Source: an uncultured Corynebacterium sp. (GTDB lineage Bacteria; Actinomycetota; Actinomycetes; Mycobacteriales; Mycobacteriaceae). From it: 14,231 nucleotides of DNA. Every line of letters begins with the position of its first letter. Position 1 is the first letter of the stretch. A model generated the notes under the pieces. The model was not told where the DNA came from, did not search any database, and saw only the letters and a program-made list of their open reading frames with translations. This document shows, piece by piece, positions 7,422 to 13,846 of the stretch. Location of the stretch: positions 1-14,231 of the forward strand of contig NZ_CALLDG010000133.1 in the NCBI RefSeq assembly GCF_937999985.1, written 5' to 3'. The position numbers and the translations under genes are program-made.

Positions 7422-8789
7422 CTAGGCCTCCGTTCCGTTGGTGTTTGCGGTGTTGGTGCGTGCTGTGTTTGTACGTGCACTGATGGCTTCGCCGTGCGCG
7501 GGCAGCCCCTCGGACTTAGACAGGGTGATCACCGTGTCGGCCACGCCCCGCAGGCCTTCCTCGTTGTAGTCGATGACGTGCACGGACTTCAGGAAAGTCA
7601 GCGTGGAAAGTCCCGAGGAGTGCCGCGCCGTGCCGGAGGTCGGCAGCACGTGGTTGGAGCCCGCGGCGTAGTCGCCCAGCGGTACGGGGCTGAAGCGGCC
7701 AATGAAGATCGCCCCGGCGTTGGTGATCTGCGCTGCAACCGCGTGGGAATCCTCAGTGTGGATCTCCAGGTGCTCGGCGCCGTAGGCGTTCGCCGCGCGG
7801 ATGCCCGCAGCGATGCCGTCCACCAACACCACGCCGGACTGCTGTCCGTTGAGGGCCTCGGCGACGCGCTCGGAGTTTTCGGTGATGTGATAGCGCTCGT
7901 TCATCTCCGCCACCACCTCGTCGGCCAGCTTCACACTGTCCGTGATCAGCACAGAGGCCGCCATCGTGTCGTGCTCTGCCTGACTAATCAGGTCGTAGGC
8001 GATCTCCACCGCGTTGGCGCTCTCGTCGGCCAGCACAGCGATCTCGGTCGGCCCGGCCTCGGAGTCGATACCCACCACAGAGCGGCACAGCCGCTTGGCG
8101 GCGGTGACGAAGATGTTGCCCGGGCCGGTCACCATATCCACCGGCTCCAGCTCCTCGCCGCCGTCCGCGGTGGAGCCGTGCGCGAGCAGCGCCACGGCCT
8201 GCGCACCACCGACGGCCCAGACCTCATCCACGCCCAACAGTTTGCAGGCAGCCAGCACGGTCGGGTGCGGCCAGCCACCCTCCTGCGGCGGGGAGGCCAC
8301 CACGAGGGACTCCACCCCAGCCTCCTGGGCCGGCACGACGTTCATGATCACGCTCGACGGGTACACCGCGTTGCCGCCCGGCGCGTATAGACCCACGCGC
8401 TGGACGGGGATGAAACGCTCGGTCACAATGCCGCCCGGTGCGACCTCCACCTGATTGTCTTCAGGTCGGATGGCGGAGTGGAATGCACGCACCCGCTTGA
8501 TGGCCTCTTCGAGTGCTGCGATCACATCGTCGGCCAAAGTCCCCACGGCGGCGTCAATAACCTCTGCAGGAACCCGCACCGAATCCGGGGTCACGCCATC
8601 GAAGCGCTGCCCAATCTCCAGCGCCGCGCGTGCCCCGCCCTCGCGCACCTGGTCGACGATCGGTGCGACGGTGGGGATCACCGAGTCCACGTCCGTTCCC
8701 CCGCGCGGCAGCCGATGGCGCAGCTCAGCGGTAGTCGGGGCCTGTCCCCGCAGATCGATCCGGCTAAAGTCCAGCTGGGCGCTAGTCAT
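7422..8789 (-). CDS. hisD: Histidinol dehydrogenase (HisD), first gene of the his run
   Basis: HisD oxidises histidinol to histidine in two NAD-dependent steps. The product is 455 residues, somewhat longer than the usual 430-445. The zinc ligands are Gln270 and His273 (ISQAEHD), Asp373 (PLGDYAAG) and His432 (PAHGEA); the catalytic pair is Glu339-His340 (AEHLEI). The signature GIDSEAGPTEIAVLAD (240-255) is intact. The extra C-terminus is a Thr/Asn repeat tail beyond the last ligand. The ATG at 8789 has AAGGAAG 11 bases upstream. The promoter must lie in the 73-bp region shared with the divergent TPR-like gene, which leaves no room for a long leader of the T-box kind reported for hisD in C. glutamicum. 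Confidence 0.97.
   Translation of the reverse strand: MTSAQLDFSRIDLRGQAPTTAELRHRLPRGGTDVDSVIPTVAPIVDQVREGGARAALEIGQRFDGVTPDSVRVPAEVIDAAVGTLADDVIAALEEAIKRVRAFHSAIRPEDNQVEVAPGGIVTERFIPVQRVGLYAPGGNAVYPSSVIMNVVPAQEAGVESLVVASPPQEGGWPHPTVLAACKLLGVDEVWAVGGAQAVALLAHGSTADGGEELEPVDMVTGPGNIFVTAAKRLCRSVVGIDSEAGPTEIAVLADESANAVEIAYDLISQAEHDTMAASVLITDSVKLADEVVAEMNERYHITENSERVAEALNGQQSGVVLVDGIAAGIRAANAYGAEHLEIHTEDSHAVAAQITNAGAIFIGRFSPVPLGDYAAGSNHVLPTSGTARHSSGLSTLTFLKSVHVIDYNEEGLRGVADTVITLSKSEGLPAHGEAISARTNTARTNTANTNGTEA
7434..7478 (-). repeat. 15-bp tandem repeat encoding the HisD C-terminal tail
   Basis: Three in-frame 15-base units (7464-7478, 7449-7463, 7434-7448) encode ARTNT, ARTNT and ANTNG. They lie after the last zinc ligand, so the tail is probably dispensable. 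The two first units differ at three third-codon positions, which suggests an older duplication. Confidence 0.8.
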
Positions 8790-8862
8790 CGTGTACGCAG
8801 CTTCCTTACTGATTAATACTGAATAATTATGTGCGGTTATGTACTGGGCTAGAGTTTACGCC
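8790..8862. promoter_or_regulatory. Divergent promoter region between hisD and the TPR-like gene
   Basis: The 73-bp region is AT-rich around 8811-8831, in contrast to its surroundings. On the plus strand TAGAGT (8850-8855) is seven bases before the ATG of the TPR-like gene, a leaderless -10 arrangement. On the minus strand CATAAT (8826-8831) is the best -10-like hexamer for hisD, with no good -35 partner; its upstream zone would overlap the opposing -10, so the two promoters may compete. I see no T-box, leader peptide or terminator stem. Confidence 0.5.
8850..8855 (+). promoter_or_regulatory. Candidate -10 element (TAGAGT) for leaderless TPR-like gene
   Basis: TAGAGT fits the actinobacterial TANANT -10 pattern and ends seven bases before ATG 8863, so transcription would start at or next to the A of the start codon. 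No Shine-Dalgarno sequence precedes this ATG, which agrees with a leaderless message. Confidence 0.5.
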
Positions 8863-10131
8863 ATGGCCCAGACACTCCATTCACTGCTCCGGGACAGCCG
8901 CGTCGCCGCCCAATCGGGTGCTTCCGCCGCGACTAGTTGGCGCCTGGCCAGCGACTTCGCTCGGCAGTACTGGCTGGCCACTCCCGACGAGGTGCCGGAC
9001 GAGCTGGTGGGCGAGTTCTACAGCATGCGGGCCAGCGCCGCGGATCACCTGGGTTTCGCCGACGAGGCCATCGCCGCCTTGCGAGATCTGCGGGCGTGGG
9101 CGCGCAGTAATGACGATCACGCGCTGGCGCTGGAGGCTTTGGCGCTGCTGGCGCACCAGTCGCTGACTCTGGAGGAGCGCCCCAGCACCTTGGCCGAGCT
9201 ACATTCGCCGCGCGAGATGTTGGCGCAGCTGGCGCAGGGCTTCGCGGACTTTCGCCTGGATCCGGATTCCCCCACCCTCGCCGAAGCTCCGCACATCACC
9301 CACCGCGACCTGCCCAGGTCGATCGCCGCGCGGTTGACCTCGGCCGCCACGACGGGCTTTGCGGTGGCCACGAATCTTTCTGATTCTTCCGATGACGCCG
9401 ATGGGGGCGCTGATAATGACGCCACAGCCTTCGACTTCGCCGACACCTTTGCCCAACTCGTGCGGAGGTTCGGCTCGAAGCCCCCGAGCACGGCCGACCG
9501 GCAGCTGTGGTTCGCCCAGGAGGCCTGGTTCCGCGGGCGGCGCGAGGAGGCCTACGACCGGGTGACGGCGCTGATTGACCGGCTGGAGGAGGATTCTCTG
9601 CTGGGCGGCAATACAGACGCGCAGATAGTTTCCCTCTACGAGGCGCACGACATGCTGGCGCACTTCGAAATGTTCCGCGCCACCGAAAGTGTCAGCGATG
9701 ATTCCTCCCTGGCCGCCGTGGCGGATCATTGGAAGGAGTGCGCGCGCCTGGCCGGGAAGCTGGACGCGGAAGTGATCGCCCTGCAGTGCGCGGGCCTGGC
9801 GGCGATGGCCCTGCTCGGCGAGGGGCGCGAGGGCGAGGCCTGGGAGCTCGCCAGCGCGGAGCTGGCCGCCACGGAGGGGTGCCCCCTGTCCCCCGCCATC
9901 CTGAACCTGCGCTACACCCTGGCGGAAGCAGCTTTGAACTGCGGGCTTTTTGATGAAGCCCTGGCGAATGCGCGCCTGGTGGCGGAGTGGTCGGAGTTCA
10001 GCGCCGACGACGAACGCACCATCGGCGGCTACTCCATGGCCTTGGTCGCAGCCACGGAGCTGGGCTACGCGGACATAGCCGCAGAACTCGACGAGCGCCG
10101 ACGCGCGGCGCTGGAACGCTGGGAATCCTAA
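8863..10131 (+). CDS. Uncharacterised TPR-like helical acidic protein
   Basis: I do not recognise a named family. The product (422 residues from ATG 8863) has no signal peptide or membrane segment and is rich in Ala, Glu, Asp and Leu. Several helix pairs resemble tetratricopeptide repeats: about 52-88, 216-245, 283-335 and best at 345-380 (pattern with NLRYTLAEAALNCGLFDEAL), then 388-420. An acidic low-complexity linker (DSSDDADGGADND, 173-185) splits it into two halves. ATG 8863 is chosen because a TAGAGT -10 hexamer ends seven bases before it, giving a leaderless transcript; an in-frame ATG at 8839 would add eight residues. It diverges from hisD and converges on nadC. A scaffold or protein-interaction role is likely from the fold only. 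Confidence 0.8.
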   Translation: MAQTLHSLLRDSRVAAQSGASAATSWRLASDFARQYWLATPDEVPDELVGEFYSMRASAADHLGFADEAIAALRDLRAWARSNDDHALALEALALLAHQSLTLEERPSTLAELHSPREMLAQLAQGFADFRLDPDSPTLAEAPHITHRDLPRSIAARLTSAATTGFAVATNLSDSSDDADGGADNDATAFDFADTFAQLVRRFGSKPPSTADRQLWFAQEAWFRGRREEAYDRVTALIDRLEEDSLLGGNTDAQIVSLYEAHDMLAHFEMFRATESVSDDSSLAAVADHWKECARLAGKLDAEVIALQCAGLAAMALLGEGREGEAWELASAELAATEGCPLSPAILNLRYTLAEAALNCGLFDEALANARLVAEWSEFSADDERTIGGYSMALVAATELGYADIAAELDERRRAALERWES

Positions 10132-10144
10132 GCGGCCAAGAACT

Positions 10145-11065
10145 CTAGTCCAGGCCGATGTCCAGCGCCCGCACGCTGTGAGTCAGCCCGCCCACGGCCA
10201 CGGACTCCACGCCCGCGGCGGCGTAGTCCCCGGCGACGTCCAGAGTGAGCCCGCCGGAGGATTCCAGCAGCACCTGCGGGGCCAACTCGTCGCGCAGCTC
10301 CACGGCCTTACGCGTGTCCTCCACCGTGAAGTTATCCAGCAGCACCTGCGGCGGGTGAGCCTTGCCCTCCGCCAGCAGGTCGGAGAGTTGGTCCAGGGTA
10401 TCCACCTCGACCTCTACCCACGTGGTGGCGTCCTCCCCCAAGAAATCCCGCACCCGCGCGTACGCCTCAGCGGCGCTCGAGAGCTCCACGTGGTTGTCCT
10501 TGACCATCACCTGGTCACCCAGGTTGTAGCGGTGCGGGTACCCACCACCGTGGACGATCGCGCGCTTTTCCAGCATGCGCATGCCGGGCAGGGTCTTGCG
10601 GGAATCGCGGACTTTGCAGCCACGCGGGCTGGTGGCCGTGGCCTCGACCGCATCGACCCATGCGCGGGTCTGCGTAGCGATGCCGGAGGCGTGGCTCAGG
10701 ATGTTCAGCAGAGTGCGCTCGAGCATGAGAATGTGCTGGATTTTGCCCTCCACCCGGGCAATCTCGGCCCCGACCTCCACGCGGTCACCGTCGGCGACCA
10801 GCGGGACGAGCTCCACGTGCCGCTCGTCGGCGACCTCTACGACGATGGACAGCGCATCCAGCCCGCTGATCACGCCGGCCTGGCGGGCGCGCATAACCTT
10901 TGCACCAGTGGCGTCGGCGGGCACGGTCGCCAGAGTGCTGACGTCCGCGCCGTCGCCGAAGTCCTCCTCCAACGCGACCTTCGCCATGCGCAGATATGCT
11001 GCGCGGATGCGGGTGGGATCGGTCAGCTGTGCCGGGTAGGGAAGTTCCACTGCTTGCTGTTCCAC
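10145..11065 (-). CDS. nadC: Quinolinate phosphoribosyltransferase, decarboxylating (NadC)
   Basis: NadC joins quinolinate with PRPP and releases CO2 to form nicotinate mononucleotide in de novo NAD synthesis. The product is 306 residues, a little above the usual 280-295. Active-site motifs are present: RDSRKTLPGMR (153-163), HGGGYPHRYNL (172-182), VMVKDNH (186-192), EVEVDTLDQ (218-226), LLDNF (242-246) and LESSGG (267-272). The start is GTG 11065, two bases after the nadA stop, with GGGAG about five bases upstream. The frame is open for over 200 codons further upstream inside nadA, but that part is a shadow of nadA. It ends 13 bases from the convergent TPR-like gene with no clear terminator; a weak CGGCC/GGCCG pair spans the junction. 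Confidence 0.95.
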   Translation of the reverse strand: MEQQAVELPYPAQLTDPTRIRAAYLRMAKVALEEDFGDGADVSTLATVPADATGAKVMRARQAGVISGLDALSIVVEVADERHVELVPLVADGDRVEVGAEIARVEGKIQHILMLERTLLNILSHASGIATQTRAWVDAVEATATSPRGCKVRDSRKTLPGMRMLEKRAIVHGGGYPHRYNLGDQVMVKDNHVELSSAAEAYARVRDFLGEDATTWVEVEVDTLDQLSDLLAEGKAHPPQVLLDNFTVEDTRKAVELRDELAPQVLLESSGGLTLDVAGDYAAAGVESVAVGGLTHSVRALDIGLD

Positions 11066-11067
11066 GC

Positions 11068-12096
11068 CTACTCCCCGCTTCCCGGGTTGCCGATGGCGAT
11101 CATGCGCTCCACGGAACGGCGGGCCGCTGCGGCGGTCTCTTCGTCCACCGTCACCTCGTCCTCGCCCAGCGCCAGGCAGCGCAGCAGGGCCGCCGGAGTG
11201 ATCATCTTCATGTACGTGCAGGCCGCCCGGTCGTTCACGGCGCGGAAATCTACCTCGGGGTTGGCCTGGCGCAGCTGGTGCAGCATCCCGACCTCGGTGG
11301 CGACCAGCACGGTGGACTGGTTGGTGGACTTGGCCTGCGAGATCATGTCGCCGGTGGAGAGCATCTTCACCCGCTCCGGCTCCACGATGCCCTCGCCCGC
11401 CAGGTAGATGGCGGAGTTGGCGCAGCCGCACTCCGGGTGGATAAACAGGTCCGCAGTCGGGTTGTCGTGCGCCTGCTGGCTCAGCTCCTGGCCGGAGATG
11501 CCGGCGTGCACGTGGCACTCGCCCGCCCAGACGTGGATGTTGTCCCGCCCGGTCTCGCGGCGCACGTGCGCGCCGAGGAACTGGTCGGGGCCGAACAGCA
11601 CCTCTTGGTCCTCCGGCAAGCTGGCAACCACGTCCACCGCGTTGGAGCTGGTGCAGCAGATGTCCGTCAGCGCCTTCACATCGGCGGTAGTATTCACGTA
11701 GCTGACCACCACGGCCCCCGGGTGCTCGGCCTTCCACTCGCGCAGCTCGTCGGCGCTAAGGGAATCGGCCAGGGAGCACCCCGCATTGGCGTCAGGAATA
11801 AGAACAGTCTTTTCCGGCGACAGGATCTTCGCCGTCTCGGCCATAAAGTGCACGCCGCAGAAGACGATCACGTCGGCGTCCGTCTCCGCCGCGATGCGCG
11901 ACAGCGCGAGGGAATCGCCAGTGTGGTCGGCAATGTCCTGGATCTCCGGCAGCTGGTAGTTATGCGCCAGGATCAGCGCATTCTTTTCTTCCTTCAGCCG
12001 GCGGACTTCCGCGGCCCACTCGTCGGTGGAGATGCTGTCCGGCATGGTCCAGAGGCCATCCACGCGAGTGATACTCTCTATGGTTTTGTTTAGCAT
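11068..12096 (-). CDS. nadA: Quinolinate synthase (NadA)
   Basis: NadA condenses iminoaspartate with dihydroxyacetone phosphate to quinolinate, using a [4Fe-4S] cluster. The product is 342 residues. The three conserved cluster cysteines are Cys80 (VFCGVHFMAE), Cys194 (WAGECHVH) and Cys293 (NDRAACTYMK). HNYQLPEIQDIAD (45-57) and the DSLALS motif (61-66) are also family marks. ATG 12096 has a TAAAGT hexamer ending six bases upstream, so the message may be leaderless; the intervening GGGGGA is too close to serve well as a ribosome binding site. An internal ATG at residue 18 is a possible alternative. Neither nadB before it nor a nadS-like cysteine desulfurase gene after nadC is present. Confidence 0.96.
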   Translation of the reverse strand: MLNKTIESITRVDGLWTMPDSISTDEWAAEVRRLKEEKNALILAHNYQLPEIQDIADHTGDSLALSRIAAETDADVIVFCGVHFMAETAKILSPEKTVLIPDANAGCSLADSLSADELREWKAEHPGAVVVSYVNTTADVKALTDICCTSSNAVDVVASLPEDQEVLFGPDQFLGAHVRRETGRDNIHVWAGECHVHAGISGQELSQQAHDNPTADLFIHPECGCANSAIYLAGEGIVEPERVKMLSTGDMISQAKSTNQSTVLVATEVGMLHQLRQANPEVDFRAVNDRAACTYMKMITPAALLRCLALGEDEVTVDEETAAAARRSVERMIAIGNPGSGE

Positions 12097-12102
12097 TCCC
12101 CC

Positions 12103-12108
12103 ACTTTA
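12103..12108 (-). promoter_or_regulatory. Candidate -10 element (TAAAGT) for nadA
   Basis: TAAAGT on the minus strand fits TANANT and ends six bases before the nadA ATG, in the 34-bp gap after the membrane-protein gene. It could let nadA-nadC be expressed separately from the two upstream genes. No convincing -35 element is seen, which is common in this group. Confidence 0.45.
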
Positions 12109-12130
12109 GTCCCTAGCAGCACTTTTCTAC

Positions 12131-12661
12131 CTAATCCTCAAAGTCCTCCGGGTCGGCGAAAGTCGCCGCCATCCAGTAGACAATCAACGCCAGCGCCGGA
12201 GCCACGACCATCCCTACCGAGGGGCCCGCGGCGTCAAGAATGTGGAAGACATCTCCCGCCTGCGGGTGCTCCGGGAGCGGGTCGGCGTGCAGCCTTTCGG
12301 CCACGCTGACGCCCACTGCCCAGGCCGCCACGGCGCCCCACAGCACAGCAAGGGTGGTCCACAGCATCATCAGCAGCCCCCGCATGCGCGTGCGAAACGC
12401 CCACAGCGCCACCGCGATGCCACCCAGCGCCGTCAGCGCCACGTAGTAGGTAAACCCGCGGAACGAGGCATCCTCGGTTCCCGGCGCGATGTCCGCACCG
12501 CCGCCGGCGGCCACCACTAGCTCGGAGGTCGGGTGGATCACACCCCACAGCACTCCCAGCAGCAGGAAACTCACCAGGGTAATAAAGAGGACCTGCGCCG
12601 CCTCCCCGATCGGGCGGGGGATCTTAAAAGTTCTGCTCAATTCGCTAGACCTACTCGCCAT
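12131..12661 (-). CDS. Four-helix membrane protein of unknown function
   Basis: The 176-residue product has a short basic cytoplasmic N-terminus and four hydrophobic segments at about 22-43, 70-90, 97-118 and 147-167. A Gly-rich acidic outer loop (52-67) and a second outer loop with Pro/His/Asp (121-145) face the same side. It resembles the small mycobacterial/corynebacterial membrane proteins grouped as DUF2567, but I base that on general pattern and memory only. The ATG at 12661 overlaps the 3' end of the lipoprotein gene by 11 bases, so the two are probably translated together, and both precede nadA in the same direction. No catalytic motif is visible. Confidence 0.75.
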   Translation of the reverse strand: MASRSSELSRTFKIPRPIGEAAQVLFITLVSFLLLGVLWGVIHPTSELVVAAGGGADIAPGTEDASFRGFTYYVALTALGGIAVALWAFRTRMRGLLMMLWTTLAVLWGAVAAWAVGVSVAERLHADPLPEHPQAGDVFHILDAAGPSVGMVVAPALALIVYWMAATFADPEDFED

Positions 12662-13217
12662 CCTGGGTTTCCGCGGTTTCTGGCATGCCCACGGCGTGAC
12701 AGAACTTCCACTTCTCGTCCTCGCGCTTGAAATACATGCGGTTGGAGTCCTCGCGCTCGGCCTCGGAGATGGTGACCGTGGCGTGTGCGTTGTCGCCCTC
12801 GGCCATCACTTCCTGAATGTCGGTGATATTCGGGGTGCGGCCTGGCTGCTCGTCGAAGTTGCCCTGCCCGGCGGAGGCATCGGCCTGTTCGCGCGCCGCT
12901 TCCTCGCCGCCCTGCTGCTCGATGTCGGCTCGGCAGGTGTTGTCGATGGTCCAGTGCAGGTACTCGTCCATGGGGCGGGCACCGTTGCTCAGCCCGTGCA
13001 GCAGGTCGACGATCTGCTGCTTGTCTTCGTCGCTAGCCGGGGTTTCATAAACCGGCCCTTCGGGCATCGCTTCTTCAGCGTGGTCAGCTTGGTCGGCCTG
13101 GCTAGCTTCGTGCGCTGGACTCGACTCGCCGCTGTTTTCTCCGTCGTCGGATCCGCACGCCGTGAGTGCGAGGGGCAGGGTGCACAAGGCGGCTAGGCAT
13201 GTCTTCCGAATCTTCAT
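12651..13217 (-). CDS. Secreted lipoprotein, probably NTF2-like
   Basis: The 188-residue product begins with a basic start (MKIRK), a hydrophobic core and the lipobox LTAC with the lipidated Cys21, so it should be anchored at the outer face of the membrane. Residues 22-58 are a Ser/Asp/Glu/Ala-rich linker with repeated QAD. The rest has a helix-rich part followed by strands (ATVTISEAERED, MYFKREDEKWKFC), which resembles NTF2-like or DUF4878-type corynebacterial lipoproteins. Cys95 and Cys173 are the only cysteines after the lipid site and may form a disulfide. ATG 13217 is preceded by GGTGAG; GTG 13226 is an in-frame alternative. Its gene faces tetR across 43 bp, so TetR may regulate it. Confidence 0.83.
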   Translation of the reverse strand: MKIRKTCLAALCTLPLALTACGSDDGENSGESSPAHEASQADQADHAEEAMPEGPVYETPASDEDKQQIVDLLHGLSNGARPMDEYLHWTIDNTCRADIEQQGGEEAAREQADASAGQGNFDEQPGRTPNITDIQEVMAEGDNAHATVTISEAEREDSNRMYFKREDEKWKFCHAVGMPETAETQDGE

Positions 13218-13234
13218 GTCGCTCACCCTACGGC

Positions 13235-13240
13235 AATGTA
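13235..13240 (-). promoter_or_regulatory. Candidate -10 element (TACATT) for the lipoprotein gene
   Basis: TACATT on the minus strand fits TANANT and lies 17 bases before the lipoprotein ATG, leaving room for a short leader with the GGTGAG ribosome binding site. It overlaps the inverted repeats described next. Confidence 0.35.
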
Positions 13241-13257
13241 GTCCACTACCCTTGGAC
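13238..13257. promoter_or_regulatory. Overlapping inverted repeats, candidate TetR operator
   Basis: Two perfect inverted repeats overlap here. One is GTAGT-CC-ACTAC at 13238-13249. The other is GTCCA, seven bases, TGGAC at 13241-13257. They cover the -10 candidates of both tetR (TACCCT, 13247-13252) and the lipoprotein gene. TetR-family proteins commonly bind 12-20 bp palindromes that overlap their own promoter, so autoregulation and control of the lipoprotein gene are plausible. Confidence 0.45.
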
Positions 13258-13260
13258 ACC

Positions 13261-13836
13261 GTGCAGTTAAACCGCAAGAAAATCGTGAGTACCGCAGTCG
13301 ACATCCTGCAGCAGTACGGCCTGGCCGACCTCACGATGCGGCGGCTCGCCCGCGCCCTCGACGTTGCCCCTGGTGCCCTGTACTGGCATTTCCCCAACAA
13401 GCAGGCGCTTTTGGGAGGTATTGCCGAGTCAATTCTCACTGCGGTACCTGCCCGCCCCGGAAGTGCGACGGATTATTGTTCTTTTCTTTTTGACGCCCTC
13501 ACCTCCCTGCGCGATGGTGCCGACATCACGCTGGCAGCGGTGGCCAGCGGGACGCTTGACCGGGACTTAGCCGAAGAGCTCAGTGCAGAGCTGGATGCAG
13601 AGCTTAGCCACGAGGGTGCCTGCAGCGCGTTGGACGGCGCGAAGCTCCTCCTGCGCTTTGTTTTCGGTTCTGTGCTGGAACTCCAGGCACGCCAAAGCGT
13701 CGCCATGAATTTGGGGGCACCAACGGGCAAACAAGAGCAGGAACAAGAACAGGTACAAGGCGCGCATTCCGAGGCTCGCGCACGTCAGGAAGTAGTGCTG
13801 GGAGTAGAAACAATACTGCGCGGTTTTAGCCGTTAG
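13261..13836 (+). CDS. TetR-family transcriptional regulator
   Basis: The 191-residue product (GTG start) has the N-terminal helix-turn-helix of the TetR family: KIVSTAVDILQQYGLADLTMRRLARALDV followed by APGALYWHFPNKQALL, spanning residues 7-51, with LYWHFPNK as the recognition-helix signature. The C-terminal ligand domain (about 60-191) is diverse and gives no ligand clue; it carries a Gln/Glu low-complexity insert (157-166). GTG 13261 is chosen because it puts the HTH at the usual distance from the N-terminus and because TACCCT ends eight bases before it, suggesting a leaderless start. Longer starts would run into the divergent lipoprotein gene. glgX follows after 10 bases, so tetR may be cotranscribed with it. 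Confidence 0.88.
   Translation: MQLNRKKIVSTAVDILQQYGLADLTMRRLARALDVAPGALYWHFPNKQALLGGIAESILTAVPARPGSATDYCSFLFDALTSLRDGADITLAAVASGTLDRDLAEELSAELDAELSHEGACSALDGAKLLLRFVFGSVLELQARQSVAMNLGAPTGKQEQEQEQVQGAHSEARARQEVVLGVETILRGFSR
13729..13758 (+). repeat. Gln/Glu low-complexity codon run in tetR
   Basis: Alternating CAA/CAG and GAG/GAA codons encode KQEQEQEQVQ at residues 157-166 of the regulator. The run lies in the ligand-binding half, probably in a loop between the last helices, and may vary in length between strains. Confidence 0.65.
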
Positions 13837-13839
13837 AAT
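13834..13839 (+). promoter_or_regulatory. Candidate -10 element (TAGAAT) for glgX
   Basis: TAGAAT overlaps the tetR stop codon and ends seven bases before the glgX ATG, which fits a leaderless start. A GGAG directly after it is only three bases from the ATG, too close for a good ribosome binding site. Confidence 0.5.
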
Positions 13840-13846
13840 GGAGCCC

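Noticed and set aside
6291..8390. Long plus-strand open frames opposite hisC and hisD (297 and 298 codons)
   Set aside because: Long antisense frames are expected in high-GC DNA. Their products are rich in Arg, His, Gly and Val with no motifs, and the minus-strand genes have full catalytic residues.
10133..10157. CGGCC/GGCCG pair at the convergent TPR-like/nadC junction as a bidirectional terminator
   Set aside because: The stem is only five bases with a 15-base loop and no T run on either side; too weak to annotate.
11066..11737. Long in-frame extension of nadC through nadA
   Set aside because: The extension lies wholly over nadA, has shadow-like composition, and a GTG with a good ribosome binding site follows the nadA stop by two bases.
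13162..13260. Upstream starts for tetR that add up to 33 residues
   Set aside because: They would overlap the 5' end of the divergent lipoprotein gene and put the helix-turn-helix too far from the N-terminus for the family.
13218..13439. N-terminal extension of the lipoprotein frame over tetR
   Set aside because: It would bury the signal peptide and lipobox in the middle of the protein; the short start with the lipobox at residue 21 is clearly right.
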